NCBI RefSeq assembly: GCF_003722075.1
Contig: NZ_RDSK01000001.1
Span: 186,001 to 250,000, forward strand
Direction: 5' to 3'
Source of the DNA: Methanohalophilus sp. RSK
GTDB taxonomy: Archaea; Halobacteriota; Methanosarcinia; Methanosarcinales; Methanosarcinaceae
DNA: 64,000 nt
Position 1 is the first letter of the stretch. Each line of letters opens with the position of its first letter. Positions 44,586 to 52,073 of the stretch are shown here, one piece after another. The notes below the pieces were generated by a model, which was not told the origin of the DNA, did not search any database, and saw nothing but the letters and a program-made list of their open reading frames with translations. The translations under genes were made by a program, and so were the position numbers.

Positions 44586-44763
44586 ATGCAGGCCGGATTA
44601 TGCCGTAGTCCCCTTCATCGTCCTGTCCGAGATCAAATCGGACACATTTAGCACGAAGTTCCCCGGAGAGATCGGTTATTCCAATTGCCGTGAGAAGTTC
44701 AACCGGGAGGGTTACCATCTTGGACCCTCCGGTATCCTTCAAGCGATATTTTGCTTTGGCCAT
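44578..44763 (-). CDS. AbrB/SpoVT-like small DNA-binding protein
   Basis: 61 aa. SKMVTLPVELLTAIGI matches the swapped-hairpin AbrB pattern (strand, LP turn, helix). GGAGG lies 8 nt before the ATG at 44763; the longer frame to 44850 runs through the upstream gene. Likely dimeric regulator of the Rep-like gene it overlaps. Confidence 0.68.
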   Translation of the reverse strand: MAKAKYRLKDTGGSKMVTLPVELLTAIGITDLSGELRAKCVRFDLGQDDEGDYGIIRPAYD

Positions 44764-44764
44764 G

Positions 44765-44938
44765 TTATGCCTCCGAAAACTCCGATAACGATTTTTCAGG
44801 CCGGGGATCATACGGAGAGGCATGATCCGTTTTGTCAAGACCACGTTCAATGCGGAGACGTGCCCTGTGTTTCAGGGATTCCTCTCTGACATTGGACCAT
44901 CCTGATAATTCGAGGCCTGTATCCACAATATCATTCAT
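44765..44938 (-). CDS. Small charged provirus protein
   Basis: 57 aa, strongly charged helix (NVREESLKHRARLRIERGLDK). Possibly a ribbon-helix or copy-control protein, but no motif is certain. Ends one base before the AbrB-like gene, whose ribosome-binding site lies inside this gene's end. Confidence 0.55.
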   Translation of the reverse strand: MNDIVDTGLELSGWSNVREESLKHRARLRIERGLDKTDHASPYDPRPEKSLSEFSEA

Positions 44939-44985
44939 AGGACAGCCCCGGGGTTAGAAGCGGAGATTGGTCCCGGTTGAAGGTC

Positions 44986-45114
44986 CTATGTGGCAAGATG
45001 GCGAATTGTTAATGCCGTGCGCCTAGTCCAAGTGGTGCCATGCTCGCAATCCCAATCTATGAGTTCCTTGTTTTGCCCATAGATCTCTGCCGATTGTATG
45101 GAGGCCTCACACAT
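44986..45114 (-). CDS. Small provirus protein, first minus-strand gene
   Basis: 42 aa (MCEASIQSAEIYGQ...LTIRHLAT). GGAGG lies 8 nt before its ATG, which supports it despite the lack of homology. The ribosome-binding site sits at the edge of the long hairpin at 45123-45197, so translation may be gated by it. Confidence 0.5.
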   Translation of the reverse strand: MCEASIQSAEIYGQNKELIDWDCEHGTTWTRRTALTIRHLAT

Positions 45115-45122
45115 GAGAAGAT

Positions 45123-45197
45123 ACCTCCGGCCAATTTCCAATAGAGGCACGATTCTTTAGAGGAGAGTTTAACTAAAGAGCCGTGTGGCCGGAAGGT
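45123..45197. other. Long imperfect hairpin
   Basis: ACCT-CCGGCCA (45123-45133) pairs with TGGCCGG-A-AGGT (45186-45197). Inside, CACG/CGTG and CTTTAG/CTAAAG add ten pairs, with a 14-nt bulge on one side: 21 pairs in all. On the minus strand it overlaps the leader of the small gene at 44986. Could be a leader RNA structure, an origin or a packaging hairpin. Confidence 0.6.
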
Positions 45198-45324
45198 AAC
45201 CTATTCAGTAATCGATTCAGAAAAGTCTTTGCTGTGGTCTCTATTGCTGTTTTCATTTAATTCACAACCTTGGTCTAAATTCCGGTGGTCTAGTCCGGAA
45301 TTATAACTATCACTATGAAAGAAA

Positions 45325-45335
45325 TTATATATATA
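45325..45335 (+). promoter_or_regulatory. TATA box of the membrane-anchored nuclease gene
   Basis: TTATATATATA on the plus strand, with the ATG at 45356 about 25 nt downstream: a leaderless start. Confidence 0.6.
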
Positions 45336-45355
45336 GGTTATTGAAGTTTTTGTTT

Positions 45356-46018
45356 ATGGACTTTAGAAAAGAAGTAATGATTGCATTAATATTAACATTA
45401 AGTGGTTTCATCGTTTCTCCAGTATTAGGGTTTTTTATTTTTGTTGGCTTTGTTTTTATAGAATTTATACTCTATAAAAATAAGATAAATCCAGATTATA
45501 ATACTCAGGATACAAATAATAAATGTTTATATAGCCACCCAGAAAAAAACACAAACAGAAACAAACAGAATCAATCTGTCAATAAAGGCAACCTCTTTGA
45601 AAAATATGTGGTAGATAGGCTTGATCCTGAATACTTCAGTATTGTTGAATGGACTACAGATGTATCAAGGAAACATAGCAGAACTGTTGAATCGGATATG
45701 AATCCTGATTTGGTAGTTAGATTTAAACCGTCTAATGAAATGTTTGCTATTGAATGTAAATATAGGTCCCATCTTCACAATAATAAATTAGAATGGTCAA
45801 ACGATGGGCAGAGAGCCAGATACTTGCAATTTTCATTAGAAAGAAATATGCCAGTTTTCATAGTTATTGGGCTTGGTGGTTATCCAGAACATCCTGATAA
45901 TATATTTTGTATCCCATTAGAACAAGCCAAATATTCCGGCTTGTACCCGTCTCTTTTTGGAAAATATTATCATGATCCATCTAAAGACTTTTTCTGGAAT
46001 GGATCGGAACTCAGATGA
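45356..46018 (+). CDS. Membrane-anchored PD-(D/E)XK nuclease-like protein
   Basis: 220 aa. Two N-terminal membrane helices (VMIALILTLSGFIVSPVLGFFIFVGF split by a turn) anchor a cytoplasmic nuclease fold. The fold carries Glu in GNLFEKYVVD, Asp in NPDLVVRF and ExK in FAIECKYR, a complete PD-(D/E)XK set. It is on the plus strand with its own leaderless promoter, unlike the minus-strand viral genes, which marks it as cargo. Superinfection exclusion or defence is a reasonable guess. Confidence 0.75.
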   Translation: MDFRKEVMIALILTLSGFIVSPVLGFFIFVGFVFIEFILYKNKINPDYNTQDTNNKCLYSHPEKNTNRNKQNQSVNKGNLFEKYVVDRLDPEYFSIVEWTTDVSRKHSRTVESDMNPDLVVRFKPSNEMFAIECKYRSHLHNNKLEWSNDGQRARYLQFSLERNMPVFIVIGLGGYPEHPDNIFCIPLEQAKYSGLYPSLFGKYYHDPSKDFFWNGSELR

Positions 46019-46020
46019 AC

Positions 46021-46190
46021 ATATATATAGGCAACCAACATAAATATACATGTGGAGTGCGGTCTCGGGGATTGGTCTCCTCGAAGGCTTTCATTTAGCC
46101 TACAACCTCCGCACTCCGCACACTCTTAAAGCCGAAAGGTTTTAAGAGAGTTGCATGCGAGGTGAAAGTAATCGGAAACCTTGCACTCTG
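46021..46190 (+). ncRNA. Candidate structured RNA with own promoter
   Basis: TATA box ATATATATAG (46021-46030) predicts a start near 46050, exactly where a 12-bp outer stem begins (46051-46062 with 46109-46120). It encloses two hairpins: TCGGGGA/TCTCCTCGA-type (46065-46084) and AGGCT-TTCATTT-AGCCT (46085-46101). Then CTCTTAAAGCC-GAAA-GGTTTTAAGAG (46123-46148) forms an 11-bp stem with a GNRA loop, and GCGAGGT/ACCTTGC (46157-46184) a fourth stem. No coding frame fits. Confidence 0.6.
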
Positions 46191-46201
46191 ATAATAGTGT
46201 C

Positions 46202-46213
46202 CAGTCGGGACGT
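46202..46213 (+). repeat. attR core
   Basis: Second copy of CAGTCGGGACGT, the right boundary of the provirus. After it the host sequence resumes. Confidence 0.78.
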
Positions 46214-46373
46214 ACATTGTACTTGCTTGAGGCACTTTTTCCGTGTGGAGTTAATTAAACCCCTCATGGTGGTGCCTCTTATGAGTATCTGTTTTTCATG
46301 CTGTCATATCTACTAATATTCTAGTCGATATTTTTATTATTCTATTTTTCCTACTTTCCCTTATGGCAATAAA

Positions 46374-46712
46374 TTGGTGTTGGTTTTGTTATTAGTTCTC
46401 ACTGTATCGCTTGCAGGTTGTGTGAATCAGGAGACTCCTGTGGAAGAAACAGATGAGGATATCCTGAAGGAAAGCAAGGATCTTGCAGAGGCATATGTTC
46501 TCAACCATGAGGACTATATGCGGTATAATGTCACAGAACCGGTTTTTCTGGTGTCTGAAAAACTGGACTGCTCAAATTGCTGGTCGTTTACCTATGAGTT
46601 CGATCTTATTTCTGCAAAATACCCTGATGTTATCGATACTGCCACAATTACCGTAACTGTACAAAATCTCGAGGTTGTGGAAACAGTATATTCACAGGGA
46701 ATGAAGGACTGA
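46374..46712 (+). CDS. Short lipoprotein, probably degraded gene
   Basis: 112 aa from a TTG start. The lipobox VSLAGC lies near residue 16. The ectodomain is acidic with a CSNC pair. The start is poor, with no ATG in frame. The TGA at 46710-46712 is followed in the same frame by 34 more codons (to 46817) that encode a membrane helix (IPVLLLVVGISGLLLYLY-like). This suggests a nonsense mutation in a longer protein, next to the integration site. Confidence 0.6.
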   Translation: MVLVLLLVLTVSLAGCVNQETPVEETDEDILKESKDLAEAYVLNHEDYMRYNVTEPVFLVSEKLDCSNCWSFTYEFDLISAKYPDVIDTATITVTVQNLEVVETVYSQGMKD

Positions 46713-46981
46713 AGCCTGGATAATCCCGGGAAGTATCTCAGAATACCTGTACTATTGGTTGTAGGCATATCAGGACTTCTCCTCTACCTTTACCCCTTCT
46801 TATTTATAGGATATTAGTTAATACTGTACCGGTCTCCTGTATATTTTCGCTATCTTTTTCTCACTCGATCAAGCAACATTTATATAGAAGTTCAATCATC
46901 TAGAACGAACAGGTTGAGAGTACATAGTGCTCTTTTCGTGATGCAATTTACTGGATCATAATTATATAAGGAGGTCAAAGT

Positions 46982-48601
46982 TTGGCAGGACAGCCGATAT
47001 ACATTTTAGCAGACGGAAGTCAGGTAACAAGGGGCAGAGATGCCCAGAGCAACAATATTCTGGCAGGCAAGGCAGTTGCCAACGCAGTCCGTACTACCCT
47101 TGGTCCCAAGGGTATGGACAAAATGCTTGTGGATTCAATGGGTGATGTGGTAATCACCAATGATGGTGCAACCATTCTCAAGGAAATGGACATTGAACAC
47201 CCCACAGCCAAAATGATCGTTGAGGTGGCCAAGACCCAGGAAGACGAAGTCGGAGACGGTACAACCACAGCAGCTGTACTGGCAGGCGAATTCCTTTCCA
47301 AAGCAGAGGAACTTCTCAAGAAAGGTGTACACCCCACAATTATTGCAACAGGTTACAGGCAGGCATCCAAAAAGGCGGTTGAAATCGTAAAAGGTGCAAG
47401 TATAGATATTTCCCGTGATGATACTGAAGCCCTCAAAAAAGTGGCAAAAACCGCAATCACCGGTAAAGGTGCCGAATCCCACAAGGAAATGCTTGCAGAG
47501 CTTACCGTTGAAGCCGTATCTCTCATAGGAGAAGAAACGGACGATGGCTATGTTGCAGATGTAAGTGACATCAAGATAGAAAAACAGGCTGGCGAAAGTG
47601 TCGGTGAATCCAAACTTGTAAAAGGCCTTGTTCTGGATAAAGCCCGCACACATCCCAACATGCCCGATAAGATCGAGGATGCAAAGATCCTTGTCCTCAG
47701 TATCCCGGTTGAATTCAAAAAGACCGAGATGGATGCCGAGATAAAGATATCTTCCCCGGATCAGATGCAGATGTTTTTGGACCAGGAAGAAAGGATGGTC
47801 AAGCAAATGACCGACAAGATTCTGAACTCCGGTGCAAATGTTGTATTCTGCCAGAAGGGAATCGATGACCTTGCACAATATTACCTCGAAAAGGCTGGCG
47901 TATATGCCGCCAAGAGGCTCAAAAAGAGCGATCTGGATCGTATTTGTGAAGCTACCGGTGCAACCAATATTCAGGATATCGATGAAATCACTGCCGATGA
48001 CCTGGGTTCTGCAGATCTTGTGGAAGAACGTGATATAAAAGGCAACAAGATGACCTATATCACAGGATGCAGGGAAAAGAAAGCTGTTTCAATAATCCTT
48101 CATGGGGGTACCCAGCACGTTGTAGATTCTCTCCAGCATGCAGTTGACGATGCTCTTCACGTAGTCGCTGTGGCTCTGGAAGACGGCAAAGTCGTCGTAG
48201 GTGGCGGATCTCCGGAAGTAGAACTCTCCATGCGTCTTGGTGAATATGCATCTTCCCTGAGCGGCAGGGAACAGCTTGCAGTTGCCAAATTTGCAGAAGC
48301 GTTTGAAGTAATTCCTGAGACACTTGCTGAAAATTCAGGTTATGACCCAATAAACAAACTTGTTGAACTGCGTTCTAAACATGAAGAAGGCAACAAGAGA
48401 ATGGGGCTTAATGTATATAACGGTGAAATTGTTGACATGTGGGAAAACGATGTAATCGAACCCCTACGTGCCAAGACACAGGCAATTGACGCCGGTACCG
48501 AAGCTGCTGTCATGGTTTTGCGTATTGATGATGTTGTTTCCGGATCCTCAAACTCCGGCCAGGCAGCACCTGAAATGCCTGATATGGACATGGATATGTA
48601 A
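46982..48601 (+). CDS. thsA: Thermosome subunit (group II chaperonin)
   Basis: 539 aa. ATP-driven protein folding. Motifs: [12 protein letters not shown]-like [28 protein letters not shown], and the C-terminal [15 protein letters not shown]. Ends with a Met/Asp-rich tail. The TTG start follows AGGAGGT by 6 nt. A TATA element (ATTTATATAG near 46870) and a leader of about 80 nt precede it. Confidence 0.96.
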   Translation: MAGQPIYILADGSQVTRGRDAQSNNILAGKAVANAVRTTLGPKGMDKMLVDSMGDVVITNDGATILKEMDIEHPTAKMIVEVAKTQEDEVGDGTTTAAVLAGEFLSKAEELLKKGVHPTIIATGYRQASKKAVEIVKGASIDISRDDTEALKKVAKTAITGKGAESHKEMLAELTVEAVSLIGEETDDGYVADVSDIKIEKQAGESVGESKLVKGLVLDKARTHPNMPDKIEDAKILVLSIPVEFKKTEMDAEIKISSPDQMQMFLDQEERMVKQMTDKILNSGANVVFCQKGIDDLAQYYLEKAGVYAAKRLKKSDLDRICEATGATNIQDIDEITADDLGSADLVEERDIKGNKMTYITGCREKKAVSIILHGGTQHVVDSLQHAVDDALHVVAVALEDGKVVVGGGSPEVELSMRLGEYASSLSGREQLAVAKFAEAFEVIPETLAENSGYDPINKLVELRSKHEEGNKRMGLNVYNGEIVDMWENDVIEPLRAKTQAIDAGTEAAVMVLRIDDVVSGSSNSGQAAPEMPDMDMDM

Positions 48602-48604
48602 GAT

Positions 48605-48624
48605 AAGGTGGGTTCTACCACCTT
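48605..48624 (+). terminator. Terminator after the thermosome gene
   Basis: AAGGTGG-GTTCTA-CCACCTT, perfect 7-bp stem three bases after the stop, followed by CTATTTTTTT. Confidence 0.75.
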
Positions 48625-48668
48625 CTATTTTTTAATGTGATTTATTTTCGGGGTAAAATTTAAAAGCA

Positions 48669-48699
48669 TTGTTAACCACTTATGTGACATGGTTAACAA
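48669..48699 (+). promoter_or_regulatory. BirA-like biotin operator over the bioY start
   Basis: TTGTTAACC (48669-48677), a 13-nt spacer, GGTTAACAA (48691-48699): a perfect 9-bp inverted repeat. It resembles the BirA operator of bacteria and archaea. An AT-rich TATA (AAATTTAAAAG, 48655-48665) lies before it, so the operator overlaps transcription and translation start. It would repress the biotin importer when biotin is ample. Confidence 0.75.
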
Positions 48700-49237
48700 C
48701 AATCATCTATCAGATTCCCCTGTCCGGAAAATGGTCTATGCTGCCCTATTTGCTTCAATGACTGCGGTAGGTGCTTACATAAGTATTCCTGTGGGAATGG
48801 TGCCTGTTACCCTGCAGACATTATTTGTAATTCTTGCAGGAGCGGTGTTGGGTGCTCGGTGGGGCATGCTGAGTATGTTCATCTATGTTTTGCTCGGGGT
48901 TGTAGGGTTGCCTGTATTTTCAGGGGGCAGTTCCGGATTAGGTGTGCTGGTTGGTCCCACAGGGGGCTATATCATAGGTTTTATTCTGGCGGCTCTTGTA
49001 ATTGGTTATCTCTTTGAAAATTTCCAGAGCAAATCAATTGCCGGTATGGTTGCCATATTCCTTGTCGGTATGCTTGCTATCTACATTCCCGGCTACTTAC
49101 AGTTGATGTATGTGGCATCCCTGGGGGTGCAGGAAACATTTGCATTAGGCGTTGCTCCCTTTATTCTTGGAGCTGTCATCAAGATTGCAGCGGCGACCAT
49201 TATTTATCGCTATCTTAAGACGGAATCTTTGGTATGA
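48689..49237 (+). CDS. bioY: Biotin transporter substrate-binding subunit BioY
   Basis: 182 aa, six membrane helices. S-component of an ECF importer. Typical BioY parts: YISIPVGMVPVTLQTLFV, the LGARWGMLSMFIYVLLG segment and GPTGGYIIGF. Overlaps the first EcfA gene by 4 bases. The operator before it supports biotin as the ligand. Confidence 0.94.
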   Translation: MVNNNHLSDSPVRKMVYAALFASMTAVGAYISIPVGMVPVTLQTLFVILAGAVLGARWGMLSMFIYVLLGVVGLPVFSGGSSGLGVLVGPTGGYIIGFILAALVIGYLFENFQSKSIAGMVAIFLVGMLAIYIPGYLQLMYVASLGVQETFALGVAPFILGAVIKIAAATIIYRYLKTESLV

Positions 49238-50058
49238 TAGAGATTAAGGATTTAAGTTTTGGTTTCAAGGAAAATCAACGTGTGCTTGACAGCATTAATG
49301 TGTCTATTGACAGCGGTGAGTTCGTTGCTGTAGTGGGTGGTAACGGTAGTGGTAAGTCCACCTTTGTAAGGCATCTGAATGGTTTACTGCTGCCGGATGA
49401 AGGCATGGTGAAAGTGTGGAATATGGACACACGCACGATCTCCAATCTAACTGCTATACGCAAGAAAATTGGTATGGTTTTCCAGAACCCTCTCACCCAG
49501 TTCGTAGGTGCCACTGTAGAGGAAGATGTGGCTTTTGGTCTTGAAAACCTGGCCTGCCCTTCGTCATTAATCCGCAACAAAACGGATTATTCACTTGCAG
49601 AGCTGGGGATATCCCATCTGGCCGGCAAATCTCCTTTGCAACTAAGTGGAGGACAGATGCAACTTGCAGCCCTTGCAGGTGTCCTTGTCATGGAGCCTGA
49701 ATGTGTGATATTTGACGAAGTAACATCCATGCTGGATTCTTTCTCAAAACAACAGGTGCTTGCAACAATCACAAGACTTCATGAAAAGGGCAAGACGATA
49801 ATAATGGTCACCCACAACCTGGAGGAAGTGCATCTGGCAGGAAGGGTTATAGCTTTTGAAAAGGGGAGAATTGTTTATGATGGCAAATCCTCTTTGTTTT
49901 TTGATTCCCCTGCTGTGTCAAACCCCGGTATTTCAATTCCTCCTCTAACTGAACTTGCCCTGTGGCTGCGGGAGAATGGTCTGAAAGGTATTGATGTATC
50001 AAATCCCGACATGGGGAGATTGGAGGAATATATCTGGCAATTGAAGTCAAGAATTTGA
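49234..50058 (+). CDS. ecfA1: ECF transporter ATPase EcfA
   Basis: 274 aa. Walker A GGNGSGKST, Q-loop MVFQNPLTQFVG, signature LSGGQMQLAALA, Walker B CVIFDEVTSM, His switch MVTHNLEEV. First of two ATPases of the importer. Translationally coupled to bioY. Confidence 0.94.
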   Translation: MIEIKDLSFGFKENQRVLDSINVSIDSGEFVAVVGGNGSGKSTFVRHLNGLLLPDEGMVKVWNMDTRTISNLTAIRKKIGMVFQNPLTQFVGATVEEDVAFGLENLACPSSLIRNKTDYSLAELGISHLAGKSPLQLSGGQMQLAALAGVLVMEPECVIFDEVTSMLDSFSKQQVLATITRLHEKGKTIIMVTHNLEEVHLAGRVIAFEKGRIVYDGKSSLFFDSPAVSNPGISIPPLTELALWLRENGLKGIDVSNPDMGRLEEYIWQLKSRI

Positions 50059-50840
50059 ATTTTTCATACGGGCAAAATTTAGTTTTACAAAATGTATCCA
50101 TGCACATAAAGCCCGGTGAAATTGTGGGATTGACGGGGCCTGTAGGGGCAGGCAAATCAACCGTATTGCGCCTGCTTGTGGGTCTGCTCGAACCCGACAA
50201 AGGCACTGTGAAAATCGATGGTTGTTCATCCAATGCTAAAAGATTCAGGGAAATGGTAGGTGTACTGTTTCAGCATTCCTCCAGACAACTCTTTGAAAAA
50301 ACGGTTTATGATGACATCGCTTTTGGTCCTTCTAATTTTGGTTTTGATAGAAGGGACATTGAAAGTCAGGTCCAAAAGGCAGTAGATATAGTGGGTCTGG
50401 ATGAATCTCTCCTTGAAGTATCTCCTTTTGGGATTAGTGGAGGGGAGCAGAAATTGGTGGCTTTGGCAGGAATAATTGCCCAGTTTCCCCGATACATGGT
50501 GCTCGATGAACCTTTTGCAGGACTTGATACAAGAGGAAAAACCCGCCTTTTTCATATTATACAGACTTTGCAGAATAAGGGAATGGGAATTATCGTGATT
50601 TCCCATCACCTTGATAAACTGCTTGAAGTAGCTCCGCGAATAATTTACCTGCGAGATGGAATAATTTGTTTTGATGGTCAAAGGCAGCAGTACCTTTTGG
50701 ATAATAGTCTACCTCTACCGCTTATAACCGCTTTGATGAAGAGGCTGCATGCAAGGGGTTTACCAGTGTACCCGGATACATTTACGGTAGAAAGTGCAAT
50801 CAAGCAATTGGCAAAATTTAGAAATCGGAGATGTGGATGA
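50034..50840 (+). CDS. ecfA2: ECF transporter ATPase EcfA'
   Basis: 268 aa. Walker A GPVGAGKST, signature ISGGEQKLVALA, Walker B YMVLDEPFAGLD. The start is unusual. Family members begin M-x-I-E-V..., and GGAGG at 50022-50026 lies 7 nt before a CTG at 50034 that would begin exactly so; a TTG at 50055 would remove the first beta strand. I prefer CTG. It overlaps the first ATPase gene. Confidence 0.9.
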   Translation: MAIEVKNLNFSYGQNLVLQNVSMHIKPGEIVGLTGPVGAGKSTVLRLLVGLLEPDKGTVKIDGCSSNAKRFREMVGVLFQHSSRQLFEKTVYDDIAFGPSNFGFDRRDIESQVQKAVDIVGLDESLLEVSPFGISGGEQKLVALAGIIAQFPRYMVLDEPFAGLDTRGKTRLFHIIQTLQNKGMGIIVISHHLDKLLEVAPRIIYLRDGIICFDGQRQQYLLDNSLPLPLITALMKRLHARGLPVYPDTFTVESAIKQLAKFRNRRCG

Positions 50841-51634
50841 TGCCTGATTATTTTTTGAGTTTTGTCCCTGGAGATTCCTTTTTGCACAAACTTGATCCAC
50901 GCACAAAACTGATAGCTACGATGCTGATCAGCATTTTGATCTTCAGGTTGCATATTACAGGCCTGGTCCTGCTATTTGCATTATTCATGGCTTTATACTA
51001 TCTTTCGTCTGTGCGGATTGCACTGCTGCGAAACCTCCGTCCAGTTGCTCCTTTCTTAATCTTAATTTTTATATTCCAGTTATTCCTGGTACCCGGGAAT
51101 AGTTTTATGGATTTGTATGGTTTTTCTGCTACATCAGCAGGCTTTTTTGAGGGTTTGAGGATTGTAGGGCGTTTTGTTCTTTTAATACAATTTGCTTCCC
51201 TCCTGACGGCTACGACTTCTCCTGCTCACATGACGGCGGGAATTGAAAGGCTCCTTCGTCCTCTGCCCGGTAAGGTCTTAGGGGTGACTTCTTTTGAAAT
51301 TGCCACCATGATGTCCCTATCCATCCATCTGGTTCCTGTTTTGAACAGGTTCCTGAAAGAAGTGTATCAGGCACAGCTGTGCAGGGGTCTGGGACGACAA
51401 AAGAAGCTTTCAGGATTGGTCTCACTGGCGATACCTTTGCTCAGGGGGGCCTTCAGGATGATGGATGATATAGCTATGGGAATGGAAAGCAGGTGCTATC
51501 AGGGCAACTACAGGACATCCCTTTTTGAATTAAAAATGAATAAAAACGACTGGCTAGTCCTTATGCTGGTTTTTGTATTGTTGCTTGGCTTCTGGAATTT
51601 GAATATCACTCTTTTGCCCTCTTATCAGATATAA
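50837..51634 (+). CDS. ecfT: ECF transporter transmembrane protein EcfT
   Basis: 265 aa. Links BioY to the ATPases. N-terminal FLHKLDPRTKLIATM is the family hallmark, and coupling helices carry RGLGRQKKL (A-R-G-type motif). CGGAG lies 6 nt before the ATG at 50837. Closes the bioY-ecfA-ecfA'-ecfT operon. Confidence 0.94.
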   Translation: MMPDYFLSFVPGDSFLHKLDPRTKLIATMLISILIFRLHITGLVLLFALFMALYYLSSVRIALLRNLRPVAPFLILIFIFQLFLVPGNSFMDLYGFSATSAGFFEGLRIVGRFVLLIQFASLLTATTSPAHMTAGIERLLRPLPGKVLGVTSFEIATMMSLSIHLVPVLNRFLKEVYQAQLCRGLGRQKKLSGLVSLAIPLLRGAFRMMDDIAMGMESRCYQGNYRTSLFELKMNKNDWLVLMLVFVLLLGFWNLNITLLPSYQI

Positions 51635-51776
51635 TGCGGGCAATTCTTTCCTTAAATTCATTTACAACAATATCTGCATCATCCATATCTGGTTTCTTTT
51701 CTGTCCAGTGATTGGATTTAAGTGGAATTGGTATGATTTTTTCCTTTTCTTTTTCGGAAACAGGTGATTTTTCCCA
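51606..51776 (-). pseudogene. Possible gene remnant after ecfT
   Basis: An open frame of 56 codons on the minus strand with a protein-like charged composition, such as IPIPLKSNHWTEKKPDMDDAD. It has no proper start: the only ATG gives 26 residues. It overlaps the ecfT end by 29 bases. Either a truncated gene or chance. Confidence 0.3.
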
Positions 51777-52073
51777 CTAAAAATCCTCTTTTTTATTCAT
51801 GCCCCGCCCCTCACTTTGTTAAATGGTTTGCAGTTTTATCTATATATAAACAAAGATTTATACATTTTGGCAGATTATTTCTTTTTTTAAATATTTGGAT
51901 GCCTTTCTATACATCCTGTTCATCTTTTCGTTATCAGAAGCCGTTATTTAGAATGTTCACAGCGATAGGTTAATGCGGTATCTTTATGTAGCCGTGAATT
52001 TATGGAACCTTTTATAACTCAATTTGGCCGATTTGTACATGAAAAGTTGCTAACATATTGGAGGTGTTCCGGC
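51777..52073 (+). promoter_or_regulatory. Promoter region of the hydantoinase gene
   Basis: CTATATATAAAC (51839-51850) is the best TATA box, placing transcription start near 51870 and giving a leader of about 200 nt. No RNA fold stands out. GGAGG at 52060-52064 is the ribosome-binding site. Confidence 0.5.

Larger units (their letters stand above)
33104..46213. mobile_element. Integrated inovirus-like provirus in tRNA-Arg
   Basis: A 13.1-kb element between two copies of a 12-bp repeat (CAGTCGGGACGT) derived from the tRNA-Arg 3' end. The integrase lies next to the tRNA, and nearly all other genes are on the minus strand in tight, often ATGA-overlapping order. The morphogenesis block follows the filamentous-phage order: ssDNA-binding-like, pVIII-like coat, small membrane protein, pIII-like large protein with C-terminal anchor, pVI-like polytopic protein, Zot/pI ATPase. 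A secretin is absent, as expected for a host without an outer membrane. Pleolipovirus-like spike and ATPase genes are the main alternative reading. Confidence 0.8.

Noticed and set aside
46051-46120. tRNA gene
   Set aside because: One arm has a 5-bp stem and 7-nt loop with CAT at the anticodon place, but there is no T arm, the outer stem is 12 bp and position 37 would be T.
33104-46213. Pleolipovirus reading of the provirus
   Set aside because: A spike-like protein, an ATPase and a tRNA-linked integrase also occur in SNJ2-like pleolipoviruses. The pVIII-like coat, the Zot pattern and gene order fit inovirus better, so this is kept only as the alternative.
46374-46817. Selenocysteine or pyrrolysine readthrough of the stop
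   Set aside because: The stop is TGA, not the TAG used for pyrrolysine, and selenocysteine is not known in this order; no SECIS-like fold was seen.
46982-48601. Thermosome as part of the provirus
   Set aside because: It lies beyond attR with host-like codon use and its own promoter and terminator.
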